From NCBI RefSeq assembly GCF_900156395.1, contig NZ_FTNL01000001.1, forward strand, positions 81,735 to 145,734: a DNA stretch of 64,000 bases, written 5' to 3'. Under the pieces are notes generated by a model. The model worked only from the letters and a program-made list of their open reading frames with translations. It searched no databases and was not told where the DNA came from. The DNA comes from Fluoribacter gormanii (GTDB taxonomy: Bacteria; Pseudomonadota; Gammaproteobacteria; Legionellales; Legionellaceae). Of this stretch, positions 47,498 through 56,806 are shown piece by piece; within the stretch, counting starts at the first letter, position 1, and each line of letters begins with the position of its first letter. A program made the position numbers and the translations under genes.

Positions 47498-48985
47498 ATG
47501 GAAAACGAAGAGAGATCACTGAAAATCCCATACAGTTTTGCCAAAAACCATGGGATTGTCGTGGCCAATGAAATGAGCGATAACCAGGCGCTTGTTTATT
47601 ACCTACCAAATACTTCATTGCAATCTCTTGCTGAAATAAAACGTTTATTACAATGTGAATTTACTTTAAAACAAGTTGATGAATCGGCCTTTCAGCAACA
47701 TCTAGCCCATGTATACCAATCTAAATCATCGATATTGGAAGCCGCCGGAGGCATGGAAGAAGATATGGATCTTTCACTACTGGCTAGCCAATTGCCAGTA
47801 AGTGAAGATTTGTTGGAAAATCAAGATGATGCACCCATAATTCGTTTATTGAATGCCTTGTTTACTCAAGCAATAAAACAAAAAGCTTCTGATATTCATA
47901 TCGAAACATATGAGGATCGAGTACTTGTACGTAATCGGATTGACGGTGTATTACATGAGGTATTAGAAATTCAGCGGGCCATAGCTCCTTTAGTAATTTC
48001 CAGAGTCAAAGTAATGGCCAAACTCGATATTGCAGAAAAGCGTATTCCTCAGGATGGTCGTATTTCTCTACGTATTGGTGGACACAATATTGATGTCCGG
48101 GTTTCAACCCTTCCGTCTAATCATGGTGAACGCGTGGTGTTGAGGATTTTAGACAAACAAGCGGCTCAATTGGATTTAAACCTATTAGGCATGCCTGAAC
48201 CAACAGTAAAAAGCATGCGAAAAATGATTGCTGAGCCGCATGGCATTATTCTAGTTACCGGGCCCACAGGCTCAGGAAAAACCACTTCCTTATACGCTAT
48301 GTTGACCGAATTAAATCAAGTCACACGTAATATTCTAACCATTGAAGATCCCATAGAATATGATCTTGAAGGGATTGGACAAACACAAGTTAATACAAAA
48401 GTACAAATGACCTTTGCTAAAGGTTTAAGAGCAATTCTCAGGCAGGATCCGGATGTAGTCATGATAGGAGAAATTCGTGATTTGGAAACTGCAGAAATTG
48501 CAGTTCAAGCCAGTCTTACAGGACACTTGGTATTATCCACCTTACATACTAATAGCGCACTGGGTGCCCTAACTCGTTTGCGTGATATGGGCGTTGAATC
48601 CTTTCTTTTATCCTCAAGCATCGTAGGACTTATCGCGCAAAGGCTGGTTAGAAGATTATGCCCTAAATGCAAAACCCCCCATCAATTAAGAGACGATGAA
48701 AAAGAACTTATGGGGCTTACGGTAGACTCTGATACCTCAAAAGTTTTTGAGCCCAAAGGCTGTGACTTTTGCAATCACTTGGGCTACAAGGGAAGAACTG
48801 GTATTTACGAACTGATTACCGTCGATGAAGTGCTGAGAGGAATGATTCATCGACATGAAAATTTACAAACAATGGAAAATTATTTACGCCCCACTACCCC
48901 CAGTATTCGTGATGATGGATTTAAACGAGTACTTGCTGGTGATACTTCACTGGCTGAAATTCTTCGAGTAACAACCCAGAGTTAA
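47498..48985 (+). CDS. lspE: Type II secretion ATPase
   Basis: The 495-residue cytoplasmic motor of the secretion system (GspE). The N1E-like domain precedes Walker A GPTGSGKTT (about 255-263), the Asp box (ILTIEDPIEYD), Walker B (VVMIGEIRD), the His box (GHLVLSTLHTN) and the GspE-specific four-Cys zinc element (CPKCKTP and CDFCNHLGYKGRTGIYE). It is encoded directly after lspD, as in L. pneumophila; the remaining lsp genes are elsewhere. Confidence 0.96.
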   Translation: MENEERSLKIPYSFAKNHGIVVANEMSDNQALVYYLPNTSLQSLAEIKRLLQCEFTLKQVDESAFQQHLAHVYQSKSSILEAAGGMEEDMDLSLLASQLPVSEDLLENQDDAPIIRLLNALFTQAIKQKASDIHIETYEDRVLVRNRIDGVLHEVLEIQRAIAPLVISRVKVMAKLDIAEKRIPQDGRISLRIGGHNIDVRVSTLPSNHGERVVLRILDKQAAQLDLNLLGMPEPTVKSMRKMIAEPHGIILVTGPTGSGKTTSLYAMLTELNQVTRNILTIEDPIEYDLEGIGQTQVNTKVQMTFAKGLRAILRQDPDVVMIGEIRDLETAEIAVQASLTGHLVLSTLHTNSALGALTRLRDMGVESFLLSSSIVGLIAQRLVRRLCPKCKTPHQLRDDEKELMGLTVDSDTSKVFEPKGCDFCNHLGYKGRTGIYELITVDEVLRGMIHRHENLQTMENYLRPTTPSIRDDGFKRVLAGDTSLAEILRVTTQS

Positions 48986-49054
48986 TCGTTTAGAAGAATA
49001 TTTGATTCATAAAATCAATGCAGAGTAAATCAATAGAAATAGAAATAGAACAGT

Positions 49055-49087
49055 GTTAATTTTAATTTAATCTTTTTCCTGTATAAT
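49055..49087 (+). promoter_or_regulatory. Candidate PmrA box and -10 of the 125-residue orphan
   Basis: GTTAATTTT (49055-49063), 2 nt, TTTAATCTT (49066-49074), 7 nt, TATAAT (49082-49087). Both halves keep the TTAAT core and match cTTAATatT at 7 of 9 positions, and the spacing to the -10 equals that upstream of the 325-residue orphan. Confidence 0.5.
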
Positions 49088-49161
49088 TTGATTACTTTTT
49101 ACACAATCTTATTGTGTTTAAAATAATCTTTAAAGCATTGATTACAGTAGGAGAATAAGCC

Positions 49162-49539
49162 ATGTCATCTGGGAAGCAACGAAAATATTTTCACCAAAAA
49201 ACTCAAGAAGCTATTCGTGATTTGAAACAAGTAAGTACTATTTATAGGTTTCAGGATCCTTTTTTTAAACAGCCTCTTACAATAGCTATACCTAAAGTTG
49301 ACAAGGTTGATTCCGTTGATACTTGGTTAAATAATGTAAGTAATATTCTTAAGACCATACAGTATCTTTTTAAAGCTTCCGCGTTAAGTACACTTGAAGA
49401 TCATACACAAATTTCCGATTATTTTCCTATTCATGGATTTTGTCTCGATGTAATGGCAGCAATAATTTATAAAGTAGCAGACTTTATAACGATAAAAGAA
49501 GACGATAAAGAAATGGAAATGAGCACCATGACTGCATAG
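49162..49539 (+). CDS. Small orphan protein (125 residues), effector candidate
   Basis: A soluble, mostly helical protein with a basic N-terminus (MSSGKQRKYFHQKTQEAIRD) and an acidic Met-rich tail (KEDDKEMEMSTMTA). The EDDKE cluster lies within the last 16 residues, as in the E-block of many Dot/Icm substrates. A strong GGAG ribosome site is present and a PmrA-like box lies about 90 bases upstream. The family is not recognised. It stands alone between the secretion genes and the efflux operon. Confidence 0.65.
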   Translation: MSSGKQRKYFHQKTQEAIRDLKQVSTIYRFQDPFFKQPLTIAIPKVDKVDSVDTWLNNVSNILKTIQYLFKASALSTLEDHTQISDYFPIHGFCLDVMAAIIYKVADFITIKEDDKEMEMSTMTA

Positions 49540-49831
49540 CTCTTAGAACAGCATATTGTGGACATTCTAGCTCGGAATCAAACTTACAAACTCCAATGAT
49601 AGGAGTTAAGTAATAGGTAAGCTAGTATCTAATGGCTTAAGGAACCGAGCTAGAAAATTCTTATTCTTGCTAAAAAATTTGTTTTCTATTGATCAATAGG
49701 AAATTCTATGAAAATCAAATGTTAATGGTTACTATATAAGAGCTTCGATGCCAAGCGAAACTGCTTATGATAATATGGAATGAATTTTTTTTTAATGATT
49801 AAAATGTGTTGCCAAATAAAAAGGGAGTGTT

Positions 49832-51295
49832 ATGCGGCTTTGGGTCAAGGGTTTTACTTGTTTTAGTATATATTCATTAGTATCCTGTACTATTTCACTT
49901 CCTCAACAAAGCCAAATTAAAAATATAAAACCCGTTCCAAGCATGGAGCGCTCCATTAAAAAAAGTTTTCAAAAAAAAGAGGTTTTTTCTGAAGGCAAAT
50001 GGCCAAACAAACAATGGTGGTTAACTTATAACTCTTCTGAACTTAGCGTCTTAGTTACAGAAGCTTTAGCAAATAATCCCTCAATTCATGAAATCAAAAA
50101 TCGTATTGAAGTTGCTAAGCAACAAGCCATTGTTACACGCTCGCTATTAGCTCCTTTAGTTTTTTTTAATGCACATGAAAATCGACAATATGTAAGCGAA
50201 AACGGTTTATATCGCGCATTCAATCACACATTCCCTTTAAACGCCAGACTCCTGGATCTTTCTCTTTCGTTTACTTATGAGTTTGATTTTTGGGGAAAAA
50301 ACCGTAATCTTTTTTATGCAGCTTTAGGAGAAGCAAAAGTTCGAGAAGCGGAAACCGCAGAAGTGGAATTAATTACAAGTACTGCAATGGCTCAAGCCTT
50401 TTTTGCATATAAAACTAATCTGGTCAGAAAAAAATTATATACGCAGTTAATTGAAGTGCGGCAAAAAATTGCAAATTTGCAAAACATATTGGTACAGAAA
50501 GGACTTTCTTCAAAACTGCCAGCACTTGAAACCTCAGAAAAATTACTCGAATCCCAAAAATTACTTTCAAGTATTACCGATGAATTAACAGCCGATAAAC
50601 ATTTGATTAATACTTTAGCAGGACGTGGGCCAGATACTCCATTGCTAATAAAATCCAATCTTCCCCCATTGCCTAAAACTCTAAATATTCCCAGAATACT
50701 GCCATTGGATTTCTTAGCTCGAAGACCCGATCTTATGGCGCAAATTTGGCGAGCCAAAGCACTAGCCTATAAAACAGGAGCCGCAATGGCTGAATATTAT
50801 CCTGACATCAATCTAGCTGGCCTAATTGGTCTGGAAAGCACAAGTTGGAGGAAATTTTTAGACTTATCGAGTGGGACTGCGGCAATTAGACCCGCCTTGC
50901 AATTACCTATTTTCACCGCAGGAGCCATAAGAGCGAATATCAATGCAACTAAAGCACAATTTGATGCAGCAATAGAGGCATACAATAATTTACTCTTATT
51001 CAGTACTCAAGAAGTTCTTGATGTATTAGCTTTCGCTCAGGATGTGTATCAGCAAAAAGCAGAACAAAAGCAAGTAGTGGAGTATGCAAAACAACGATAT
51101 CAATTAAGCTATTTGCGCCAACAAAAAGGCTTGGATAGTTTATTTAATCTTTATTTTTTACAAGAAGAAGTCATTCAAAAAGAACTTGTAGATATTACTC
51201 TACTTTATAACCAATACTTAGCCTCTATAAAATTAACCAGAGCGTTAGGAGGCGGTTACTATCAAAAAACGATACCGTTGGTGAAAAACTCATGA
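49832..51295 (+). CDS. NodT-type efflux outer-membrane lipoprotein
   Basis: A 487-residue TolC-like channel of the NodT family. The signal ends in the lipobox SLVSC. WWLTYNSSELSVLVTEALANNPSI is the usual start of the outer-membrane efflux domain, and two repeats of it cover about 60-270 and 290-480. It overlaps the following HlyD-family gene by 4 bases (ATGA), so the three genes form one operon making a complete drug-efflux trio. Confidence 0.9.
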   Translation: MRLWVKGFTCFSIYSLVSCTISLPQQSQIKNIKPVPSMERSIKKSFQKKEVFSEGKWPNKQWWLTYNSSELSVLVTEALANNPSIHEIKNRIEVAKQQAIVTRSLLAPLVFFNAHENRQYVSENGLYRAFNHTFPLNARLLDLSLSFTYEFDFWGKNRNLFYAALGEAKVREAETAEVELITSTAMAQAFFAYKTNLVRKKLYTQLIEVRQKIANLQNILVQKGLSSKLPALETSEKLLESQKLLSSITDELTADKHLINTLAGRGPDTPLLIKSNLPPLPKTLNIPRILPLDFLARRPDLMAQIWRAKALAYKTGAAMAEYYPDINLAGLIGLESTSWRKFLDLSSGTAAIRPALQLPIFTAGAIRANINATKAQFDAAIEAYNNLLLFSTQEVLDVLAFAQDVYQQKAEQKQVVEYAKQRYQLSYLRQQKGLDSLFNLYFLQEEVIQKELVDITLLYNQYLASIKLTRALGGGYYQKTIPLVKNS

Positions 51296-52485
51296 AAGAA
51301 CGATCCGCCTCTTTTTATTTTACCGTCATTCTTATTACTCTTTTCATTTTCTTTTTTTTGTATTGGTTTTTTGTTTGGAGAAACCAAGTTTATACCAATG
51401 ATGCCTATGTACAAGGGAATCAGGTCTATATAAAGTCCTTACGTCCTGGATTCGTAATAGGTATCTATACCGACGATAGTTTTCTAGTAAAAAAGGGACA
51501 ACTCATCGTTTCACTAAATGAAACGGACTCGCGTATTACCCTGGAAAAAGCCAAGAAGAAACTTGCAAGTACAGTACGCGATGTATGTCAGGCATTTCAT
51601 GATGTATTTATCCTGGCGGCAGAGATCGAAGTAAAGAAAGCACAACTTCTAAAAGCACGACAAAACTTGAAACATCGCTATGACGTAATTGATGTCAAAG
51701 GAGTGTCTTTAGAAGATTATCAAAATGCACAAGATGATCTAAAGGCTTCAATTGCCTCATTGAAAAGCACTGAAAACAACTATCAAAAAATGCTCGCTTT
51801 TGTACAAGGCACATCCATAATCGAACATCCTTGGGTACAAGCAGCAGCGCAGGAAGTACGTGACGCCTGGGTACAATTATATCGATGTAAAATTTATGCG
51901 CCTGTGGATGGACTTGTAGCACAAAGAACAATTCAGGTAGGTATGTGGCTTTCACCTAAAGAACCACTTATGTCAATTATTCCTCTGGATCAAATATGGG
52001 TAAATGCTAATTACAAGGAAACTCAGCTTAAAAAAATGCGTATTGGGCAGAGCGTTAAGATTACTTCAGATCTTTATGGTTCTGATGTAGTATTTCACGG
52101 TAAAATCGTTGGTTTACCAGGCGGAGCCGGAAATGTTTTTTCCCTATTACCCCCCGAAAATCTTTCAGGTAACTGGATTAAAATTGTTCAAAGATTGCCC
52201 GTTCGAGTAGCTCTAGAACCGGATGAATTAAAAAAACATCCTCTGCGAATAGGTCTTTCTTTAGAAGTAACTACCGATCTATCGGATCAAAGCGGACCTT
52301 TAGTGCCCACTTCGAATACAGGCTCCCCCCATTATGTTACTGATATTTATCAAAAAGAAGAAAAAGGTGATGAACAACTTATTGCAGATATTATTAATAA
52401 TAATTTAGATCCTAATCTTCAGAAGTACGCCAATACGCCACTTACTCTGAATAAAATTGCTTTAAATGGAATGAGTAAACAATGA
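51292..52485 (+). CDS. emrA: HlyD/EmrA-type membrane fusion protein
   Basis: A 397-residue periplasmic adaptor with one N-terminal membrane helix (about 8-26). VYTNDAYVQGNQVYIKSLRPGFV is the EmrA-type lipoyl start, followed by a coiled-coil hairpin (about 80-175) and the second half-lipoyl segment IYAPVDGLVAQRTIQVGMWL. It overlaps the neighbouring genes by 4 bases on each side. It links the MFS pump to the NodT channel. Confidence 0.9.
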   Translation: MKERSASFYFTVILITLFIFFFLYWFFVWRNQVYTNDAYVQGNQVYIKSLRPGFVIGIYTDDSFLVKKGQLIVSLNETDSRITLEKAKKKLASTVRDVCQAFHDVFILAAEIEVKKAQLLKARQNLKHRYDVIDVKGVSLEDYQNAQDDLKASIASLKSTENNYQKMLAFVQGTSIIEHPWVQAAAQEVRDAWVQLYRCKIYAPVDGLVAQRTIQVGMWLSPKEPLMSIIPLDQIWVNANYKETQLKKMRIGQSVKITSDLYGSDVVFHGKIVGLPGGAGNVFSLLPPENLSGNWIKIVQRLPVRVALEPDELKKHPLRIGLSLEVTTDLSDQSGPLVPTSNTGSPHYVTDIYQKEEKGDEQLIADIINNNLDPNLQKYANTPLTLNKIALNGMSKQ

Positions 52486-54011
52486 TCCTCTATATTTTAC
52501 TCTTATCACTTGCTGCAGTGATCTTCAATCTCACCTTACCTATAATGGCAGGTTTATATATTGTAAGTGATTTGGGTGGAAGTCCCTATATGACTTCATA
52601 TACAGTCAGTTTTTTTTGTATTGGAAATCTTTTAAGTGTGCCTTTGGGAAAACCTGATGTAACGCGATTAAGCCCTATTCAACTTTTTGTGGTTTGTCTC
52701 AGCCTTACTGCCTTATGTTCGTGGGGATGTGCTACTGCCAGTGATTTCTTTATATTTATCTTGTTCAGATTTTTAGAAGGCTTTGCTTCAGGACCAATGT
52801 TTCTTCTTATTACATGTTCGCTTATTCCGTTGCTCTCACCTAATAAAGATAAAGTCTATATTGTTTCTTTGGTATTGATTTGTCTTTCAATAATTCCCGT
52901 AATCGGTGCTTCATATGGAGCTTGGATAGCTTACGACTACCATTGGCGATTCCTTTTTTTCTCTAATATACCTTTATGTATCTTTTTAATTTTTTTTGTC
53001 GGCTACGGATATAGAAAATATCATGAGCCCATACAAAAAATATATTTTGATAAACTTGGATATTTGTACTATTGCATCAGCATGATTTTTATTGGAACAG
53101 CCTTAACTACCGGTCAAGAGTTAGATTGGTTTCGTTCTTCTTTAATTACCTTTTTGCTTATTTCGGGTGTAATAAGTCTTGTTTTTTTTATTTTACGTAG
53201 TTGGTCAGCTCAACATCCTGTCATTGATTTGAAATTACTTAAAAATTTCTATTTTTCATTTGCGATGATTTATATCGCATTATTTTTCGCACTCTATTTT
53301 GGCATGGTGATCTTATTGTCTTTATGGCTAAAACTTTATGTTAACTACACTCCTGATTGGATTGCCCTCATCATCGGAACAATGGCGTTTTGTGGATGGA
53401 TTCCAGTACTCATTAATAAAAGGAAATATGAACCATTTTATCCATTGTTCATTGCCTTGCTTTTTTTTGCGATTTCCTGTTTCTATACAGCCTACTTTAA
53501 TGTGGATATTAATTTTAATCGGATTGCATTTTCACGAGGTTTAGCCGGAATAGGCCTCGCACTATTTTTATCCCCTCTTTTTCACCTTTCAGTATACACA
53601 TTTCCTGAAACAAAACTTGCCGAATGCATTTGCTTTTTTCATGTTTCGCGCTTGCTTGGCAGTGCATTAGGAGTGTCTTTGTTCCTTATTTTATGGCATA
53701 GGCGAGAAGTATTTTTTCATCTTCGATTAGGAAGTAGTTTGACTGCATTTTCCCCAGAAACGCAACGGTTTCTAGCTCAGGCAAAATTATTACATCTTCA
53801 GGGAAAACAAGCTTCGGCGCAATTAAACTTCTATCTTACGCGACAAGCTACTGCTTTAGCTCTCGATGATTGCTTTTATCTTATGGGTTGGATGGCTCTT
53901 TTATTATTGTTTTTTTTAATCATTATTTTTCTATTCCGTAATACAAAAAATTCACCAGAGAACGATAAGAGTCCGCTATTAGACAATAGTATTTTAGAAC
54001 AACGATCTTAA
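52482..54011 (+). CDS. emrB: MFS drug efflux transporter, EmrB/DHA2 type
   Basis: A 509-residue transporter with about 14 predicted helices, the DHA2 number, and the order of NodT, EmrA and EmrB genes supports a proton-driven tripartite pump. The motif C-like GASYGAWIAYDYHWRFLFF (the usual WRWIF) is present. The first helix motif differs somewhat from EmrB, so the exact substrate group is open. The C-terminus is short and polar. Confidence 0.87.
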   Translation: MILYILLLSLAAVIFNLTLPIMAGLYIVSDLGGSPYMTSYTVSFFCIGNLLSVPLGKPDVTRLSPIQLFVVCLSLTALCSWGCATASDFFIFILFRFLEGFASGPMFLLITCSLIPLLSPNKDKVYIVSLVLICLSIIPVIGASYGAWIAYDYHWRFLFFSNIPLCIFLIFFVGYGYRKYHEPIQKIYFDKLGYLYYCISMIFIGTALTTGQELDWFRSSLITFLLISGVISLVFFILRSWSAQHPVIDLKLLKNFYFSFAMIYIALFFALYFGMVILLSLWLKLYVNYTPDWIALIIGTMAFCGWIPVLINKRKYEPFYPLFIALLFFAISCFYTAYFNVDINFNRIAFSRGLAGIGLALFLSPLFHLSVYTFPETKLAECICFFHVSRLLGSALGVSLFLILWHRREVFFHLRLGSSLTAFSPETQRFLAQAKLLHLQGKQASAQLNFYLTRQATALALDDCFYLMGWMALLLLFFLIIIFLFRNTKNSPENDKSPLLDNSILEQRS

Positions 54012-54053
54012 AACTAGATTTACCTACCCGTTTCTGCCCATTTTCAACAAACG

Positions 54054-55088
54054 TCAATTAATCAGTCTTAATTCTTCTGTAAAAAATGGACCACTCATAA
54101 GTTTTTCTGGCCATTTAAAAAGCATTACGGTAAGAATATTACGATGTTCACCAAATATAAAATCTACGGATCTAGACCGAGTAGGAATCATCTGATGTTG
54201 TATGTTATATGCTATTTCTAAATGATCCCTTATTTTTTTAATTGCTGGAGAATCATTTTTATTTAATAACAACAAACAGACCCCTACTTCAGCAATAACA
54301 TCATTTTCAGTTCGCTCCATTATTTGTTGTATGTTGCGCTCGAAATATTCACTTATCCAACGAAAAGCATCGTCATTAACTGAATTCTGATAATAATGGC
54401 TCGCTGCAGTAACAAAGTGAGTCATTCCATAAATTTTTGCTTCATAGTCTAATTCTGATAGTTGACTATCCATATTATCTGGAAAAGTTTGCTGAAATAG
54501 TTTGGTATAGGATTTTCTTAAATCAACAATGTTTAAATCATGTAAATAATAAACGTAATTAACTAATTGAGCCCCATAAATTTTAATGTTTTCCTCATTT
54601 AAGATAAATTCCTCCAACCGAGCGATTTGAGTTTTTAATACGTCAATAACGATATTAGTTTGCGGAAACAGGGACGTATTTTCCAAATGATAGGAAAAAA
54701 TTTTATTGGTTATCTCCAATAAATAAAGATAAAAAAATAAATCACCATATTGTGATATTTTTTTGATACGTAACTTGTATTTTTGCATGGGATTTTGGTT
54801 AGCATCTAATAACAAATTATTTGATTTTTTAAGGATGAGCTCAGGTTGATCGAAACTTGAGAAAAGATAGTGATATTTATTACTCAAAAAGAAAACATAA
54901 TCAATGATCGAATTCAAATGTTCTTTATCGCCAGTGATTCGGTACATTCTTATTGAAAAGTGCTCTTGTTTCGCTATAGGCAATTTATGTAGATTTGCTT
55001 TATAGTTATCTAAGACCGAATCAGCTATTTCTGAATGACAAACAGCAGAAAAAAAGAATATCAAAAAAATTAAATGTTTCACAGCCAT
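54054..55088 (-). CDS. Secreted orphan protein (344 residues)
   Basis: Signal peptide MAVKHLIFLIFFFSAVCHS followed by an all-helical, Tyr/Asn/Leu-rich protein (KQEHFSIRMYRITGDKEHL, then a run of helices to the end). The helix content and Tyr/Arg pairs suggest an alpha/alpha-type fold, and it may belong to a DUF family such as DUF3541, but I cannot confirm this. The frame also opens at a TTG three codons earlier; ATG 55088 is preferred. It lies alone between the efflux operon and cysS. Confidence 0.7.
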   Translation of the reverse strand: MAVKHLIFLIFFFSAVCHSEIADSVLDNYKANLHKLPIAKQEHFSIRMYRITGDKEHLNSIIDYVFFLSNKYHYLFSSFDQPELILKKSNNLLLDANQNPMQKYKLRIKKISQYGDLFFYLYLLEITNKIFSYHLENTSLFPQTNIVIDVLKTQIARLEEFILNEENIKIYGAQLVNYVYYLHDLNIVDLRKSYTKLFQQTFPDNMDSQLSELDYEAKIYGMTHFVTAASHYYQNSVNDDAFRWISEYFERNIQQIMERTENDVIAEVGVCLLLLNKNDSPAIKKIRDHLEIAYNIQHQMIPTRSRSVDFIFGEHRNILTVMLFKWPEKLMSGPFFTEELRLIN

Positions 55089-55360
55089 ACTATACAAAAT
55101 TGGATCTTGAACTGGTTATTAAAAATAATCGGGGTGATTATAAAGTAAACATGAGTTAATTGAAAACGACATTTAGACCTATTACCAATAAGAAAGTGTT
55201 TATCGCAGAAACATAGAGATATTTTTTACCGCAATTCGCCCATAAAAAATCGGAGTGCATCAATAATAATTCACTTTAAAAATAAAGTCATTTTGGAAAA
55301 CTATTTAACCCACAATCAACAAACTAAGTTAGGATGAATAGAATGAGCACTTATTAAGGA
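55089..55360. other. Intergenic region between orphan and cysS
   Basis: No gene supported. AT-rich. It contains the promoter of the minus-strand orphan and ends at the cysS hairpin. Confidence 0.35.
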
Positions 55361-55368
55361 AAATAAGC

Positions 55369-55397
55369 GCCCGAGTTTCGTTGCACAAAACTCGGGC
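55369..55397 (-). terminator. Hairpin terminator downstream of cysS
   Basis: GCCCGAGTTT (55369-55378) and AAACTCGGGC (55388-55397) form a perfect 10-bp stem with a 9-nt loop. Read on the minus strand, it follows the cysS stop and is trailed by GCTTATTTTCC. Confidence 0.65.
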
Positions 55398-55426
55398 TAC
55401 AACCTAGAACTAGATTAAGTATTGTC

Positions 55427-56791
55427 CTATTCGACCCTACGCCAAGTCGTTCCATTTACTCCATCTTCTAACTCGATTCCACGACTTAATAAGTCTGCTC
55501 TTATCTGGTCAGCGCGCTGCCAATTTCGATCGGCACGTGCTTGAAGTCGTTCTGCTATTAATTGCTCGATTTCAACCTTATCCTCTTCAGCAAATCCTGA
55601 TTGCAAGAAAGAAGCTGGATCTGTCTGCAATAATCCCATAATACCTGCTAAATACTTCAGTGTAGCAACTAGAATCGGTGAGTTATTCTTATTTACTTCA
55701 TGGCTAAGCTGAAACAAAACAGATAATGCAACTGGCGTATTAAAATCATCATTCATTGCCTGGTTAAATTCATTAATCCAATGATTATCCATCTCCCCAT
55801 CTGCAATATTATGATTGTCTTTTATGGTTTGATATAAACGAGTTAATGCTTTTTTTGCATTAGACAAATTCTCTTCAGAATAATTCAATGAACTACGGTA
55901 ATGGCTGCTTAAAAGAAAATAACGAACAACTTCAGGATGATGCTTGGCCAAAACATCGGCAATAGTAAAAAAATTACCCAATGACTTTGACATTTTTTCA
56001 TTATTCACTTGCAACATCCCTACATGCAACCAGTAATTTGCAAATGCTTTTTCAGTAGCCGCTTCACTTTGAGCGATTTCATTCTCGTGATGAGGGAATT
56101 GTAAATCCAATCCTCCGCCATGAATATCGAATTGATCACCTAACTCACTCATTGCCATGGCAGAGCATTCAATATGCCAACCTGGACGTCCTTCTCCCCA
56201 AGGAGAAGGCCAACTGGGCTCGCCTTGTTTTGCTTTTTTCCATAAAACAAAATCCAACGGAGAGCGTTTTTCTTTAACGATTTCAACACGTGCTCCTGCG
56301 ACTAATCCCTCTAAATCTTTGTGCGATAATTTACCATAGTCAGCAAACGAGTTGACTTGATAACACACATCGCCATTATCACTAAGATATGCATTTCCTT
56401 TCGCAAGCAAACGTTCAATTAATCGAATAATAGTGTGTATATGTTCTGTAGCTCTTGGTTCTACGTCTGGTGGTAAAATATTTAACGCTTGAGTATCCTC
56501 ATTCATTGCTGCAATATACTGAGCCGTCAATTCATCTATTGGTATTGCACGCTCATGTGCACGTGCGATAATTTTGTCGTCAATATCCGTAATGTTACGA
56601 ACGTATTTCACCTCATAACCCTGGGATCGTAAATAACGAACAATAACGTCAAAAGCTACCATTGAGCGAGCATGGCCTATATGACAATGATCATATACAG
56701 TAATCCCGCAAACATAGATACCAATTTTTCCAGGTAAAATAGAAACAAACGGTTCTTTTGTTCTGGTTAAAGAATTATATAAATGCAACAT
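55427..56791 (-). CDS. cysS: Cysteinyl-tRNA synthetase
   Basis: A 454-residue class I synthetase. [18 protein letters not shown] contains the zinc-binding Cys and HIGH motif, WHIECSAM carries further zinc ligands, and KMSKSLGNF is the second signature. The C-terminal anticodon-binding region is present. It is 15 bases downstream of glnS on the same strand, an unusual but plausible pair. Confidence 0.97.
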   Translation of the reverse strand: MLHLYNSLTRTKEPFVSILPGKIGIYVCGITVYDHCHIGHARSMVAFDVIVRYLRSQGYEVKYVRNITDIDDKIIARAHERAIPIDELTAQYIAAMNEDTQALNILPPDVEPRATEHIHTIIRLIERLLAKGNAYLSDNGDVCYQVNSFADYGKLSHKDLEGLVAGARVEIVKEKRSPLDFVLWKKAKQGEPSWPSPWGEGRPGWHIECSAMAMSELGDQFDIHGGGLDLQFPHHENEIAQSEAATEKAFANYWLHVGMLQVNNEKMSKSLGNFFTIADVLAKHHPEVVRYFLLSSHYRSSLNYSEENLSNAKKALTRLYQTIKDNHNIADGEMDNHWINEFNQAMNDDFNTPVALSVLFQLSHEVNKNNSPILVATLKYLAGIMGLLQTDPASFLQSGFAEEDKVEIEQLIAERLQARADRNWQRADQIRADLLSRGIELEDGVNGTTWRRVE

Positions 56792-56806
56792 ATCTGCCCC
56801 TTTAGC

